A stretch of 64,000 bases of DNA from Macrococcoides equi (lineage in GTDB: Bacteria; Bacillota; Bacilli; Staphylococcales; Staphylococcaceae). Each line of letters opens with the position of its first letter. Position 1 is the stretch's first letter. Of this stretch, positions 41,304 through 50,667 are shown in pieces. Below the pieces are notes generated by a model. The model saw nothing but the letters and a program-made list of their open reading frames with translations. It was not told the origin of the DNA and searched no databases. The DNA lies in the NCBI RefSeq assembly GCF_047425865.1, contig NZ_CP179735.1. One strand, written 5' to 3'. Both the position numbers and the translations under genes were made by a program.

Positions 41304-41624
41304 GTGAAATTTATCGAAACTTTCACGAGCGAACAGCCTTTGCATGGTAAGATTGAACAGTTAAGAGAAGAGGGGATTGATCCTCGTGATTTATATATCA
41401 TTTCAAAGAATAAAATAGAGGGTTTATCAATTATCGACCAGGATGTGAATTACATCAGTGCTGACCGTAACACTGCAGATAATGTGAAATCTTTTTTTAC
41501 AGGAAATGATGTGGAGTCTCATCATTATGATACACACCAGTTATCTGGTCTATCAAAAGAAGATTACAAACGCGCGCTGGATGCGGGTCAATTATTATTA
41601 TTTATGAAAGCACTGGGGGAATAA
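41304..41624 (+). CDS. General stress protein 17M family (YflT-like)
   Basis: 106 residues with the YflT/GSP17M domain (FIETFTSEQPLHGKIEQL, ISKNKIEGLSIIDQDVNYI, GLSKEDYKRALDAG). Start GTG 41304 is preferred because AAGGAG is 8 bases away; the upstream GTG 41295 overlaps it. Homologues belong to the sigma-B general stress regulon in Bacillus and Staphylococcus. Confidence 0.82.
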   Translation: MKFIETFTSEQPLHGKIEQLREEGIDPRDLYIISKNKIEGLSIIDQDVNYISADRNTADNVKSFFTGNDVESHHYDTHQLSGLSKEDYKRALDAGQLLLFMKALGE

Positions 41625-41626
41625 GC

Positions 41627-41824
41627 ATGTCAAAACAAGATAAACGTTTCACGAACCACAAAGATGGTTCAGACAAAAGTTCTAAAATGTTAAGTACATA
41701 CATCATAGTTGATGAAGAGACTGGTGTTCAATATCTGTACGCAGCAATGGGTTATGGTGCAGGGTTAACTCCAATTATAGATGCTTCTGGTAAGCCGGTG
41801 CTTGCAGAAGGTTATCCAAAATAA
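41627..41824 (+). CDS. DUF6440-like small protein, 65 aa
   Basis: The core TYIIVDEETGVQYLYAAMGY, then GAGLTPIIDASGKPV, matches small Gram-positive proteins of the DUF6440 type. Preceded by GGGGGAATAAGC, with 2 bp between it and the stress gene, so it is co-transcribed. Function unknown. Confidence 0.65.
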   Translation: MSKQDKRFTNHKDGSDKSSKMLSTYIIVDEETGVQYLYAAMGYGAGLTPIIDASGKPVLAEGYPK

Positions 41825-41851
41825 GATGGGGCAGACTGTCTCATCTTTTTT
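41824..41851 (+). terminator. Terminator of stress gene operon
   Basis: AGATGGGGC/GTCTCATCT stem (G-U pairs) and six T. Confidence 0.75.
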
Positions 41852-41927
41852 CTTGAAATAAAACCGTAATATATTTCACTAAAAGAGATATAGTATAATA
41901 TTTCTAATAGTTAAAAAGGAGATATCT

Positions 41928-42776
41928 ATGGCGAAGCTTTCTAAGAAACAAGTACAGAGAAATAAAATGATTCTTCTCCTCATCCTGTGTGCGATTGCAT
42001 TTATCATTTATTTGATGATTGGTCACGCAATCAAAGAGTATGAGAAAAAGATGATGGACCATAAAGTAAATATTGATCATACATACGGTGAGGCACTCGC
42101 GAGACAAATGAAGAGTGGGGCACAATTTTCTAACGGTGCAGTCTGGAAAAATGCGACCAAAAAACAGATTGATGAATATTTAAACCCTAAAAGTTATTAT
42201 CATCATCCAGAGCAACAATATCAGTTTCTGAATCTTGGCATGAGTCAGAAAGTCTCTGCGGGTAAACTGAACAGGTTATTAGAAGGTAAAGGGATACTTG
42301 AGGGCCTTGGTACAACATTTGCTAAGGCAAGCAGAATTGAAGATATCAATGAAATTTATTTGATTAACCACGCACTACTTGAAACCGGCAATGGCAGAAG
42401 TGAACTTGCCAGAGGGGTGACTGTTGATGATAAAGGTCACGTCGGTAAAGGGGACAAGAAGTATTACAATTTCTTTGGTATCGGCGCATATGACCACGAT
42501 CCGATTAATGAAGCGGCAAAGTTTGCGTATGAACACGAATGGGACACACCGGAGAAAGCAGTGATGGGTGGCGCAAAGTTTATTAAGGAAGAATTTATCT
42601 ATAAGCCTCAACAAAATACATTATATGGTATGCGCTTTAATCCGAGTCATCCTGGTAAACATCAATACGCAACGGATGTTCGCTGGGCACATCATAACGC
42701 GCGAGGCATTGCACATGATTATAAAAGATTAAATATTAAAGGAAGATACTTTACTCGATATTACTATAAGCAATAA
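41928..42776 (+). CDS. sagB: Membrane-bound N-acetylglucosaminidase (SagB-type)
   Basis: Cleaves glycan strands of peptidoglycan at the cell surface and shortens nascent chains. 282 residues: an N-terminal membrane anchor at about 14-30, then a glucosaminidase domain with LINHALLETGNGRSELARG (catalytic Glu), the NFFGIGAYDHDPIN block and the C-terminal HQYATDVRWA. Length and topology match S. aureus SagB rather than the larger secreted Atl or LytD. AAAAAGGAGATATCT precedes the ATG. Confidence 0.87.
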   Translation: MAKLSKKQVQRNKMILLLILCAIAFIIYLMIGHAIKEYEKKMMDHKVNIDHTYGEALARQMKSGAQFSNGAVWKNATKKQIDEYLNPKSYYHHPEQQYQFLNLGMSQKVSAGKLNRLLEGKGILEGLGTTFAKASRIEDINEIYLINHALLETGNGRSELARGVTVDDKGHVGKGDKKYYNFFGIGAYDHDPINEAAKFAYEHEWDTPEKAVMGGAKFIKEEFIYKPQQNTLYGMRFNPSHPGKHQYATDVRWAHHNARGIAHDYKRLNIKGRYFTRYYYKQ

Positions 42777-42779
42777 ATA

Positions 42780-42809
42780 AATGACCTTGAGCATTGCTCA
42801 AGGCCATTA
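42780..42809. terminator. Bidirectional terminator
   Basis: AATGACCTTGAGC/GCTCAAGGCCATT stem (one mismatch) with ATT loop between the convergent sagB and lipoprotein genes. Confidence 0.82.
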
Positions 42810-42812
42810 TCA

Positions 42813-43709
42813 TTATTTCGCTTCTGTAGTAGCTTCTTTAGCACCATTTTGTGCTTGCTGCTGCATTTCTTTTTGCATTTGTTCTACTGGTTTAGCTGAT
42901 TTCGCACCTTCTGGAACTGTAATCGGTGTTACTTTATTGTACTTATCGTAAGTTGCGATTGTTTCAGTAGATACTTTTTTGTCTTTAATCGTCATATTCA
43001 CTTTCGTTTCAGTCGTCTTCATCATATAGTCTTTATCAAAGTTAATAACAGCTTCACCATTAACTGATTTAACTTGTTTTTCAACTGAAGATAATAAATC
43101 CTGAGAACCTGTTTGTTCAGCAATTTTTTTATACTCTTCTAAGTTTTTGAATTTCTTGGTTAAACTGTAACCATCTGCAGTTTTCTTGAATTCTGCATCT
43201 TTATATCCATCCAGTGAATTTAGAGCAGTGGCATAATCTAATTGTTCAAGCTGTTTTTTTACTTCGTCTCCCATTGCTTTTGTCACGTCCATAAACGTTT
43301 TATTATCTGGTGACATGACAACTTTCTTATCGAAGATAAACATATTCATTTTTTGACCCATAGCTTCAGTCGTGATATGTGTTGTATCATTTTCATCAAC
43401 ATTCATATCCATGTTAACTTTATTTTCTTTACCATCTAATTTCATTTGCGTATCTAATTTTGCATGATAACTTTTAATATCTTTTCCAGCTGCTTTCGCT
43501 TTGTCAATAACATCAGCTGAAGCTTTTACTGCTTCTGATGATTTAGAGGTATTTTTACTTTCAGTTGTTTTTGTATCGTCATTCTTTGTGTCTTGAGTTT
43601 GCGTTTCTGTCTTTGCTTTATCCTCAGATTTGTCTGCTGCATCATTACCACATGCTGCAAAGATTAAAGTCGTACCAAGTAATGCTGATAACAAATGTTT
43701 TGATTTCAT
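42813..43709 (-). CDS. Lipoprotein, 298 aa (DUF6612/LppX-like)
   Basis: The signal peptide ends at IFAAC (lipobox; Cys 20). A low-complexity linker rich in Lys, Thr and Asp (about 25-62) links to a domain with alternating strands (KSYHAKLDTQMKLDGKENK, NMDMNVDENDTTHITTEAM) like the LppX/LolA-related lipoproteins of Firmicutes. The C terminus is glutamine- and alanine-rich. AAGGAGGATTTTTT precedes the ATG. No specific function can be given. Confidence 0.75.
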   Translation of the reverse strand: MKSKHLLSALLGTTLIFAACGNDAADKSEDKAKTETQTQDTKNDDTKTTESKNTSKSSEAVKASADVIDKAKAAGKDIKSYHAKLDTQMKLDGKENKVNMDMNVDENDTTHITTEAMGQKMNMFIFDKKVVMSPDNKTFMDVTKAMGDEVKKQLEQLDYATALNSLDGYKDAEFKKTADGYSLTKKFKNLEEYKKIAEQTGSQDLLSSVEKQVKSVNGEAVINFDKDYMMKTTETKVNMTIKDKKVSTETIATYDKYNKVTPITVPEGAKSAKPVEQMQKEMQQQAQNGAKEATTEAK

Positions 43710-43788
43710 AAAAAATCCTCCTTAAGTAATTAAATAAATCATAGCATAATTTGATGATTTATTAAAATAAGACTTAAGGAGGAAATAT

Positions 43789-44475
43789 TTATCTGTCTTG
43801 TGGTGCTTGTTGTAATACTTTATTGCGTTTAATTGGATCGAGTCTTCTCTCGATTAACCCAAGGATAATATCTGCTAGTACTGCCATGACAGCTGTTGGC
43901 AGGGCACCGGCTAAGATGATTGAAGTACCGTTCGTCGCGTTTGTACCTCGAATGATGATATCACCTAGACTTGGTGCACCGATAAATGAGCCGATTGCAG
44001 TCACACCGATTGCAATAACAAGTGCAATTCTAATGCCTGCAATGATTACAGATAGACTAAGTGGTAATTCAACCATTGTCAGTAACTGACGTTTGGTCAT
44101 CCCCATCCCTTTACCTGCATCAATTAAATGACTATCGACAGATCTGATGCCTGTATACGTATTTTTGATGATTGGAAGTAACGAGTAAAGAAATACCGTA
44201 GTGATAACGGTTGTCTTACCTAATCCAAGCACTAACATCAGTAATGCGAGTAGGGCGATAGCTGGTACTGTCTGAATGATATTAGCTACAGCAATCACCG
44301 GACCAACTAACTTTTTATGGCGGGCAATCCATATACCGATTGGTATACCGACAAGAGCACCCAGTAATACGCCGTATATACTTATCAGGAAGTGGTCTAA
44401 AAATAACTGAAATACGTAACCTGAATTATCCTGGAAGTAATGGATGAACTGTTCAAATGTATTCATTTTATCCAT
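43789..44475 (-). CDS. opuCD: Osmoprotectant ABC transporter permease
   Basis: About 228 residues with five to six membrane helices and the permease coupling motif GMGMTKRQLLTMVELPLS near residue 129. Part of a four-gene opuC operon for glycine betaine, carnitine or choline uptake. ATG 44475 is used since AAGGAGGTAAATAAG precedes it; the upstream in-frame ATG would sit inside the opuCC stop region. Confidence 0.88.
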   Translation of the reverse strand: MDKMNTFEQFIHYFQDNSGYVFQLFLDHFLISIYGVLLGALVGIPIGIWIARHKKLVGPVIAVANIIQTVPAIALLALLMLVLGLGKTTVITTVFLYSLLPIIKNTYTGIRSVDSHLIDAGKGMGMTKRQLLTMVELPLSLSVIIAGIRIALVIAIGVTAIGSFIGAPSLGDIIIRGTNATNGTSIILAGALPTAVMAVLADIILGLIERRLDPIKRNKVLQQAPQDR

Positions 44476-44476
44476 C

Positions 44477-45394
44477 TTATTTACCTCCTTCAAAGTAGTT
44501 ATGTTTCTTTAAGTATTCTTCAGCGACAACTGCAGGTTCCTTTAAGTTGTTATCCACTTCATAGTTTAACTTCTGCATCTCTTCGGTAGAGATTTTATTC
44601 TTCATAGAATCAAGGATTGATTTCACTTCCGGATGCTTCTTAAGTAGTGCGTTACTAGCTACAGGATTGGCATCATATGGCGGGAAGAAATGAAGGTCAT
44701 CTTCTAATATTTGCAGGTCATAACTTTGAATACGACCATCTGTTGTATATCCTAAGACAATATCCATTTTTTTCGCATTCACTGCCTCGTATACCAGTCC
44801 TATTTGCATTGGTTTAGTATCTTTAAAGTCAAAGCCGTATTTCTTTTTGAATGCTTCGTATCCGTCACCTTTACGCTTCATCCATGAAGAATCTACACCT
44901 GCTTTAAGTTTTGATGCGACTTTCTTGAGATCACTTACTTTTTTAAGATGATATTTTTTCGCTGTTTCTTTTGTCACCATGAAGGCATACGTATTTTCAA
45001 ATCCGTATGAGTCAAAGTAATGCTGATTAAAATCTTTCTCGAATGCTTCTGTAACAACTTTACGTGCACGTTTTGGATCAGTAATCGGTTCCTTGCCTAA
45101 AGCACCGGTTAAATCTGTCCCGGTATAACGGGCACTTGATACATTAGCATCACCACGTACCATTGCCTGATGTACTACTGTCCCTGAACCGAGGTTGTTG
45201 ATAAGTTCAACAGGCAGGTCAGTATCTCTTTCTACGAGTATTTTAATCATATGCGCGAGTATTTGACTTTCTGTTGTGTAAACGGAAGCAATTCTAACTT
45301 CATCAGTGTTATTTTTATTTGAACACGCTGATAATGTTGCGCTGATGAGGAGTATACTGCTGAGTAATAACAATGTTTTGAATATGTGTTTCAT
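44477..45394 (-). CDS. opuCC: Osmoprotectant ABC transporter substrate-binding lipoprotein
   Basis: 305 residues. The lipobox LSAC (signal peptide 1-24) anchors the protein outside the membrane. The QBP/OpuAC-type domain has VRIASVYTTESQILAHMI, LVYEAVNAKKMDIVLGYTTDGR and DPNPVAS-like (YDANPVASNAL) ligand-site segments. It delivers quaternary-amine osmoprotectants to OpuCB/CD. Confidence 0.9.
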   Translation of the reverse strand: MKHIFKTLLLLSSILLISATLSACSNKNNTDEVRIASVYTTESQILAHMIKILVERDTDLPVELINNLGSGTVVHQAMVRGDANVSSARYTGTDLTGALGKEPITDPKRARKVVTEAFEKDFNQHYFDSYGFENTYAFMVTKETAKKYHLKKVSDLKKVASKLKAGVDSSWMKRKGDGYEAFKKKYGFDFKDTKPMQIGLVYEAVNAKKMDIVLGYTTDGRIQSYDLQILEDDLHFFPPYDANPVASNALLKKHPEVKSILDSMKNKISTEEMQKLNYEVDNNLKEPAVVAEEYLKKHNYFEGGK

Positions 45395-45395
45395 C

Positions 45396-46040
45396 TTACA
45401 AATCCCCCTTCGTAACTTTTAAACCTTTTGGGGTTGTGTAATTTTCGACAATTGAAAGTATAAAGTCAGTAATTAATGCAAGTAACGTTACAAGGACTGC
45501 ACCTGCGATAATTAATTTCGGCTGAAATAGATTTAACCCATTAAAAATGAAATCTCCAAGCCCTCCTGCTCCAATGTAAGAAGCAAGTGTTGCCCAGCTG
45601 ATTGCATAGACTGCTGACAATCTGATACCACTCATGATAACAGGTACAGCAAGCGGGAGTTCAACCATACGTAAAATTTGATTTTGCGTCATGCCCATTG
45701 CACGTCCGGCTTCTTTAGCATCTTTCTTAACTGATTGTATTCCTAGATAAGTATTATTTAATATGGGTAACAATACATAGAGAAATAATGCGATAACAGC
45801 AGGGAGTGTACCGATACCAAAGAACGGTATCATCATCGCAAGAATAGCGAGTGACGGTACGGTTTGTAGTACGCTTGTAACTGCCAACACAACTTTCGCT
45901 AACTTATCTGATTTCGTCAGAAGTATCCCTAGTGGTACCGCTACAAGTATTGCTGCAAGTAAACTGAGTAGGGATATAGAGATATGTTCTATCGTCTTTG
46001 TGAAGAGTTCGGCTTGATTTTGTTTTAAGAATTCAATCAT
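45396..46040 (-). CDS. opuCB: Osmoprotectant ABC transporter permease
   Basis: 214 residues with five membrane helices and the EAA-like motif GMTQNQILRMVELPLAVPV near residue 118. Same operon as opuCA, CC and CD; 1-2 bp separate the genes. The two permeases OpuCB and OpuCD pair with the OpuCA ATPase. Confidence 0.89.
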   Translation of the reverse strand: MIEFLKQNQAELFTKTIEHISISLLSLLAAILVAVPLGILLTKSDKLAKVVLAVTSVLQTVPSLAILAMMIPFFGIGTLPAVIALFLYVLLPILNNTYLGIQSVKKDAKEAGRAMGMTQNQILRMVELPLAVPVIMSGIRLSAVYAISWATLASYIGAGGLGDFIFNGLNLFQPKLIIAGAVLVTLLALITDFILSIVENYTTPKGLKVTKGDL

Positions 46041-46042
46041 TT

Positions 46043-47173
46043 TTATGCCTCCTCTTCCTCGTCACCCCAGATTGTGTCATACACAATATCGACTAAGTTT
46101 GCTCGCGTAATAACGCCAAGCAACCTGTCTTGCTGATCAAGTACAGGGATAACGCGAATATTTCGTTTAAGTATTGTACGCACAGTATCTTGTAAGAACA
46201 CGCCTGAACGTACAAAGTAAACTTTATGATTCATTATGCGTGATAAGCTTAAATGTTTTTTATGTGCTTCAGATAGATCTTCTATATCAACATATCCGAC
46301 TAACACATTTTGATCATCGACTACAAACAATGTATCAACACGTGATGTTCTCATTAAGTTGATCGCTTCACCGATTGATTTCTCAGGAGTAATTGAAATT
46401 GGCTTATGCATTGCCTGGTCAACTGTTTTGATATTTGGCGTTGTTTGAATTAATCTATTTTCTCCAATGAAATCTTTTACGAAGTCATTTGCCGGATTAC
46501 GTAAAATATTATTCGGTGTATCAATTTGAATGACTTCACCATGACTCATAATAACGATTCTGTCGGCAAGTTTGATGGCTTCGTCCATATCATGTGTCAC
46601 CATAATAAATGTCTTATTAAATTTCACTTGTAATTCTTTTACAAGGTCCTGCAATGTATCACGTGTAATTGGGTCAAGTGCTCCGAAGGGTTCATCCATT
46701 AAAATGATTTCCTGATCTGCAGCCAGTGCGCGAATGACACCGATACGTTGTTGTTGTCCACCTGAAAGTTGAGAAGGGTACATATCAAGGTAAGATACAG
46801 GTAAGTCGACAAGCTGAATTAACTCTTCTGCTTTTCTATTTTTATCTTCTTCAGACCATTTCAATAGTTTTGGGACAAGTGTAATATTATCGCGGATTGT
46901 CATGTGAGGAAGTAGACCGATTTGCTGAATAACATAGCCAATATTTCTTCTAAGTTGGACCGGATTCATGTCTTTTATGTTTTTTCCGTTCAATAAAATA
47001 GAACCGCTTGTTGGCTCTATCATGCGATTAATCATACGCATCGCCGTCGTTTTACCGGAACCACTTGTACCGATAAAGGCGATAAATTCTCCTTTTTCAA
47101 TGTTAATGTCTAAATTGTTGACTGCTTTTTTTCCGCCTCGATAGACTTTTGAGACATTATTAATTTCTAACAT
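46043..47173 (-). CDS. opuCA: Osmoprotectant ABC transporter ATP-binding protein
   Basis: 376 residues. ABC domain: Walker A GTSGSGKTTAM near 35, Q-loop VIQQIGLLPHM, signature LSGGQQQRIGV and Walker B IILMDEPFGALD. C-terminal tandem CBS domains (about 255-365; MRTSRVDTLFVVDDQN and LGVITRANLVD) typical of OpuA/OpuCA, which sense ionic strength or c-di-AMP. GAGGTGACAAC precedes the ATG. First gene of the operon. Confidence 0.93.
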   Translation of the reverse strand: MLEINNVSKVYRGGKKAVNNLDINIEKGEFIAFIGTSGSGKTTAMRMINRMIEPTSGSILLNGKNIKDMNPVQLRRNIGYVIQQIGLLPHMTIRDNITLVPKLLKWSEEDKNRKAEELIQLVDLPVSYLDMYPSQLSGGQQQRIGVIRALAADQEIILMDEPFGALDPITRDTLQDLVKELQVKFNKTFIMVTHDMDEAIKLADRIVIMSHGEVIQIDTPNNILRNPANDFVKDFIGENRLIQTTPNIKTVDQAMHKPISITPEKSIGEAINLMRTSRVDTLFVVDDQNVLVGYVDIEDLSEAHKKHLSLSRIMNHKVYFVRSGVFLQDTVRTILKRNIRVIPVLDQQDRLLGVITRANLVDIVYDTIWGDEEEEA

Positions 47174-47292
47174 GTTGTCACCTCTGGATAAAATTTGTGC
47201 AAGATAAATTTATTTATGTATGATAAAATCCCGCGCTATTAGTTTGTTTACCCTATTTTTTGATAATATATATATTAAGGGAGGAACTTTTT

Positions 47293-48750
47293 ATGAAAAT
47301 AGCAATTATCGGGACAGGTGTAGCAGGGAGTAGCGTGCTCAAATACTTGTCTAAAGCAAAAAAATTAGATGCAGAGATTCTTTTATTTGATGACCAGAAG
47401 TACATCGGTAAAGGTCGTGCGTTCCAATATGATGATCCGGAATTACTGATGAATTATCCAGGTAACCTCATCAGTATGAAGCCGAATAAGCCTCAAGACT
47501 TCATCAACTGGATTGAAAAGCATCAGGATGATTTAAAGCTTGGTATCCATAAAGAAGAGCAGGATAACCAATCAGGTAATGAATATTATTCGCGTCAGTT
47601 GTTCGGTCAATATATGGCAGACCACTTTGAAAAGTTTGCTAAGAAAAAGAATGTGACTGTTTACGGTGACCATGTGCGTAATATTGAAGTACGAGGGAAA
47701 GGATACGTTGTGTCAACTCAAAATGAAACATATGAGGTTGATGCAGTATTTTTATCACCCGGTCAATTCGGACCGATGGATCCATATCAATTAGCTGAAA
47801 TTCCTAATTATTTCAGCTGGCCATATCCACTGAATAGAATCGAAGTGGAGGAGAATAAAGATTATGCTGTGATTGGCACAGGTCTATCTTCAGTAGATAT
47901 TGTGCGTTATCTTACACCTGAACTCAATACAACGTTATATTTAGTGAGTCGTGACGGTAAAGTTCAGTCTGTTCGTGGTGAGATGGCAGCTATTAAATTG
48001 AAATATATCACGCGAGTTAAACTTGAAAAATTAAAAAATAAAAATAACGGCTTTATACCACTTGAAGAAATGGTGAAATTATTTAATAAAGAAGCTGAAT
48101 ATCAGGGTATAGCAAGTGAAAAATTATTTAAATTAAGTCGTGTGAATCCATTACGTGCCATACAATATGACTTATCACATCCACAAGAAGTTGGATTAAT
48201 GCAATCATTTATCTATGAATTAACGCGTTTAGCCTCTTATATCTGGCCGTTTATGACACGTGCTGATAAGGATGCATATATCGATCAGTACGCAGAACTT
48301 ATTAATGCTTATGCGAATCCAATGCCTGAATCAAGCGCTCAATTGATTGCAGAAGGGATAGAAAATAATCGTATCGTAATCTTAAGTGAGATTTCTGAGA
48401 TTGAATACAAGTATAATAAATTCAGAATACACACAAAAGATGAAGAGATTCGTGTGCATTATGTGATTAATGCAACAGGTCCTGCAAAAGATTATAAAGA
48501 AGCGTTGGAACCTAATCCGTTAATTGAAAACTTAGTGAATCAAGGCATGCTCATTGCTCATCCGGACGGTGGTTTCTACGTGACACCGCTTAACAATGAA
48601 GTAATTGCTGCAACAGGCCAATTGAATCATTTTTATATGCTCGGTCAGAAGACTGGCGGGGTGAATTATCTTAATAACGGTATCGTTGAACTTTCACTGG
48701 AAGCTCAACGTGTAGTTGAAGGGTTTATTAAAAGTATTCAGGAGGGATAA
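47293..48750 (+). CDS. FAD/NAD(P)-binding oxidoreductase, coupled to hutG
   Basis: 485 residues starting with the nucleotide-binding motif IAIIGTGVAGSSVLKYL. A second Rossmann motif (YAVIGTGLSSVDIVRYL) near residue 195 and C-terminal INATGPAKDYKE and TGGVNYLNNGIVE segments give the FAD-NAD(P)-binding (PF13454-like) fold. ATG 47293 follows AGGGAGGAACTTTTT; earlier in-frame codons are not needed. It ends 2 bp before hutG, with GGAGG at its end serving that gene, so its job may relate to histidine breakdown, but no reaction can be named. Confidence 0.75.
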   Translation: MKIAIIGTGVAGSSVLKYLSKAKKLDAEILLFDDQKYIGKGRAFQYDDPELLMNYPGNLISMKPNKPQDFINWIEKHQDDLKLGIHKEEQDNQSGNEYYSRQLFGQYMADHFEKFAKKKNVTVYGDHVRNIEVRGKGYVVSTQNETYEVDAVFLSPGQFGPMDPYQLAEIPNYFSWPYPLNRIEVEENKDYAVIGTGLSSVDIVRYLTPELNTTLYLVSRDGKVQSVRGEMAAIKLKYITRVKLEKLKNKNNGFIPLEEMVKLFNKEAEYQGIASEKLFKLSRVNPLRAIQYDLSHPQEVGLMQSFIYELTRLASYIWPFMTRADKDAYIDQYAELINAYANPMPESSAQLIAEGIENNRIVILSEISEIEYKYNKFRIHTKDEEIRVHYVINATGPAKDYKEALEPNPLIENLVNQGMLIAHPDGGFYVTPLNNEVIAATGQLNHFYMLGQKTGGVNYLNNGIVELSLEAQRVVEGFIKSIQEG

Positions 48751-48752
48751 CT

Positions 48753-49694
48753 GTGTATACAAAGGGTGATGTGACGAATTGGCAAGGCAGGGTGGATGAC
48801 CTTAATCAACGTGCTCATTTTAGAAATTTTCAAAGCGTGGATATTATTGATCTTGAAGTTGAAAACAAACAGGATATCTCACATAATGTTGGATTATTAG
48901 GTTATGTGGTAGACCAAGGCGTTCATTTAAATCAAGGAAGAACTGGGGCTAAAGAAGGACCTTCAGCCATACGACTGAAATTTGCGAATTTACCACTAAA
49001 AAATAATATTACCATCGCAGACTTTGGAGATGTATTTACAGAAGATGATTATGTAGAGGATGTCCAGCAGGAATATGCAGATAAAATTGCACAGACTAGT
49101 AAACATGCGAACTTTCATTTCCTGTTAGGTGGAGGACATGACATTGCTTATGCACATTTTAAGGGGTTAAAAGAAATATATCAGAACAAGTCGATAGGCG
49201 TGATTAACATTGATGCACACTTTGACTTACGTGATGCAGATTGTGCGACAAGTGGTACAGGATTTAAGCAGATACTTGATGAAGACCGTGATGCTGGATA
49301 TTTAGTGCTTGGCATTCAAGAGGCAGGTAACACAGAACATCTATTTAACGTTGCTGATGAATATGGCGTGCAATATGTTCTGGCAGAAGATGTAGATCAA
49401 AATAGTACGAGCGAAGTTATTCAAGCGTTTATCAAGGGATATGACGTCATCATGCTGACTTTATGTCTGGACGTTATTGACAGCGCGTTTGCACCGGGGG
49501 TAAGCGCACCATGCAGTTTTGGTCTCTCGCCACAACAAGTGGAGCGTCTTATCAGGGAAGTTTTATCCTATAATAAGACGCAGCACTTAAGTATTGCAGA
49601 GATGAATCCGGCATATGATATTGACGGCAGAACAGCAAAGTTAGTGTCACATATTATGTTTCATGCAATCCATCGAAATCCCAATATTGTTTAA
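48753..49694 (+). CDS. hutG: Formimidoylglutamase (arginase/agmatinase family)
   Basis: Converts N-formimidoyl-glutamate to glutamate and formamide in the last step of histidine degradation. 313 residues with manganese-binding motifs GGGHDIAYAHF, NIDAHFDLRDAD and TLCLDVIDSAFAPG, the arginase-superfamily pattern. Start GTG 48753 follows AGGAGGGATAACT. The formamide product could feed FmdA at 7420. The hutR gene overlaps its last 41 bp on the other strand. Confidence 0.9.
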   Translation: MYTKGDVTNWQGRVDDLNQRAHFRNFQSVDIIDLEVENKQDISHNVGLLGYVVDQGVHLNQGRTGAKEGPSAIRLKFANLPLKNNITIADFGDVFTEDDYVEDVQQEYADKIAQTSKHANFHFLLGGGHDIAYAHFKGLKEIYQNKSIGVINIDAHFDLRDADCATSGTGFKQILDEDRDAGYLVLGIQEAGNTEHLFNVADEYGVQYVLAEDVDQNSTSEVIQAFIKGYDVIMLTLCLDVIDSAFAPGVSAPCSFGLSPQQVERLIREVLSYNKTQHLSIAEMNPAYDIDGRTAKLVSHIMFHAIHRNPNIV

Positions 49695-50541
49695 ACATAT
49701 CGATTAAAGAAAGCACTCGAGTTGAGTGTTTTCTTTTTTTATGGAAGTTGATATAGATAGTGCGATGTATAGCAGGATTAATTTCGATACCATTTAGTGC
49801 ATTAGCATTATGTGACTGATAATAAATTTTAGGGATAACAGCATATCCTAAACCATCATGAACAAAGTTTAAGGCAGTTTCAAAACGATCAACTTCAAGT
49901 ACAATGAGCGGTCGAATATCATGACGCATAAAATAATCATTGAGGTGTTTACGCACCTGAAAAGAATCATTCGGTAAAATCAATGGTAAGCCACTCAGTT
50001 CAATCGTTTCTTGATTATTAAATACATTGTTTGGAGTTGTTAGGATATAGCTTTCAGTATAAATCGGTAAAGAGGTGACTTCATTATGTTCAATAAGATC
50101 ATTAGAAAGTGCGATATGCACATCATTATTAATCAGTGCAGCTGTAATTGCTTCACTACTTAAAATTTCACGCACCATATAATGCTGGTTTGCATAAGAT
50201 TGATGATGGTTTTTAATCACGTGAGTCACCCATTTATTAGTAGATTCAAGGATTCCGATTTTAATTTTAGGATGATTATTATAATTGAGATCATACATTT
50301 CTTCGACAGTCTGTTGATATTTATGAACAATATCTTTAGCAAGCTGATAAAAGATTGCACCACGTTCTGTGATTTTTATTTCTTTAGTACTTCTTTCAAG
50401 TAGTTTATAGCCAAGTTCATTTTCTAATTTTTTTATTGCAGCAGTTAATGATGGCTGACTGATATGCAGATAGTTACTTGCTTTCGTAAAACTTTTATTT
50501 TCTACAACAGCAATAAAATATTCAAAATAAAGAATCTTCAT
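49654..50541 (-). CDS. hutR: LysR-family regulator of histidine utilisation
   Basis: 295 residues with the LysR helix-turn-helix (YFEYFIAVVENKSFTKASNY, then HISQPSLTAAIKKLENELGY) and a substrate-binding-like domain. Divergent from hutU, convergent with hutG, as in staphylococcal hut loci. ATG 50541 is preferred since GAGG is 7 bases upstream. The coinducer is presumably urocanate or histidine by analogy. Confidence 0.87.
   Translation of the reverse strand: MKILYFEYFIAVVENKSFTKASNYLHISQPSLTAAIKKLENELGYKLLERSTKEIKITERGAIFYQLAKDIVHKYQQTVEEMYDLNYNNHPKIKIGILESTNKWVTHVIKNHHQSYANQHYMVREILSSEAITAALINNDVHIALSNDLIEHNEVTSLPIYTESYILTTPNNVFNNQETIELSGLPLILPNDSFQVRKHLNDYFMRHDIRPLIVLEVDRFETALNFVHDGLGYAVIPKIYYQSHNANALNGIEINPAIHRTIYINFHKKRKHSTRVLSLIDMFKQYWDFDGLHET
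49708..49740 (+). terminator. Terminator of hutG, inside hutR coding region
   Basis: AGAAA-CACTC/GAGTG-TTCT hairpin with nine T directly after hutG. It lies within the 3' part of hutR on the opposite strand. Confidence 0.65.
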
Positions 50542-50556
50542 CATCACACCTCATTT

Positions 50557-50571
50557 ATAGTTTTAAACTAT
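50557..50571. promoter_or_regulatory. LysR-type binding palindrome between hutR and hutU
   Basis: ATAGTTTTAAACTAT is a perfect interrupted palindrome (7-bp arms, T centre) of the LysR T-N11-A type in the divergent promoter region. Confidence 0.65.
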
Positions 50572-50591
50572 TAATAATTAGTTTATTGATA

Positions 50592-50621
50592 TTGGATAAC
50601 TATATATTATCAAATTATAAT
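50592..50621 (+). promoter_or_regulatory. hutU promoter
   Basis: TTGGAT and TATAAT with an 18-bp spacer, about 47 bp before the hutU start and just downstream of the LysR-type site. Confidence 0.6.
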
Positions 50622-50667
50622 GTAATTGTATTCAGAAAATTTAATTAATTTTGATGGAGGTATAATG

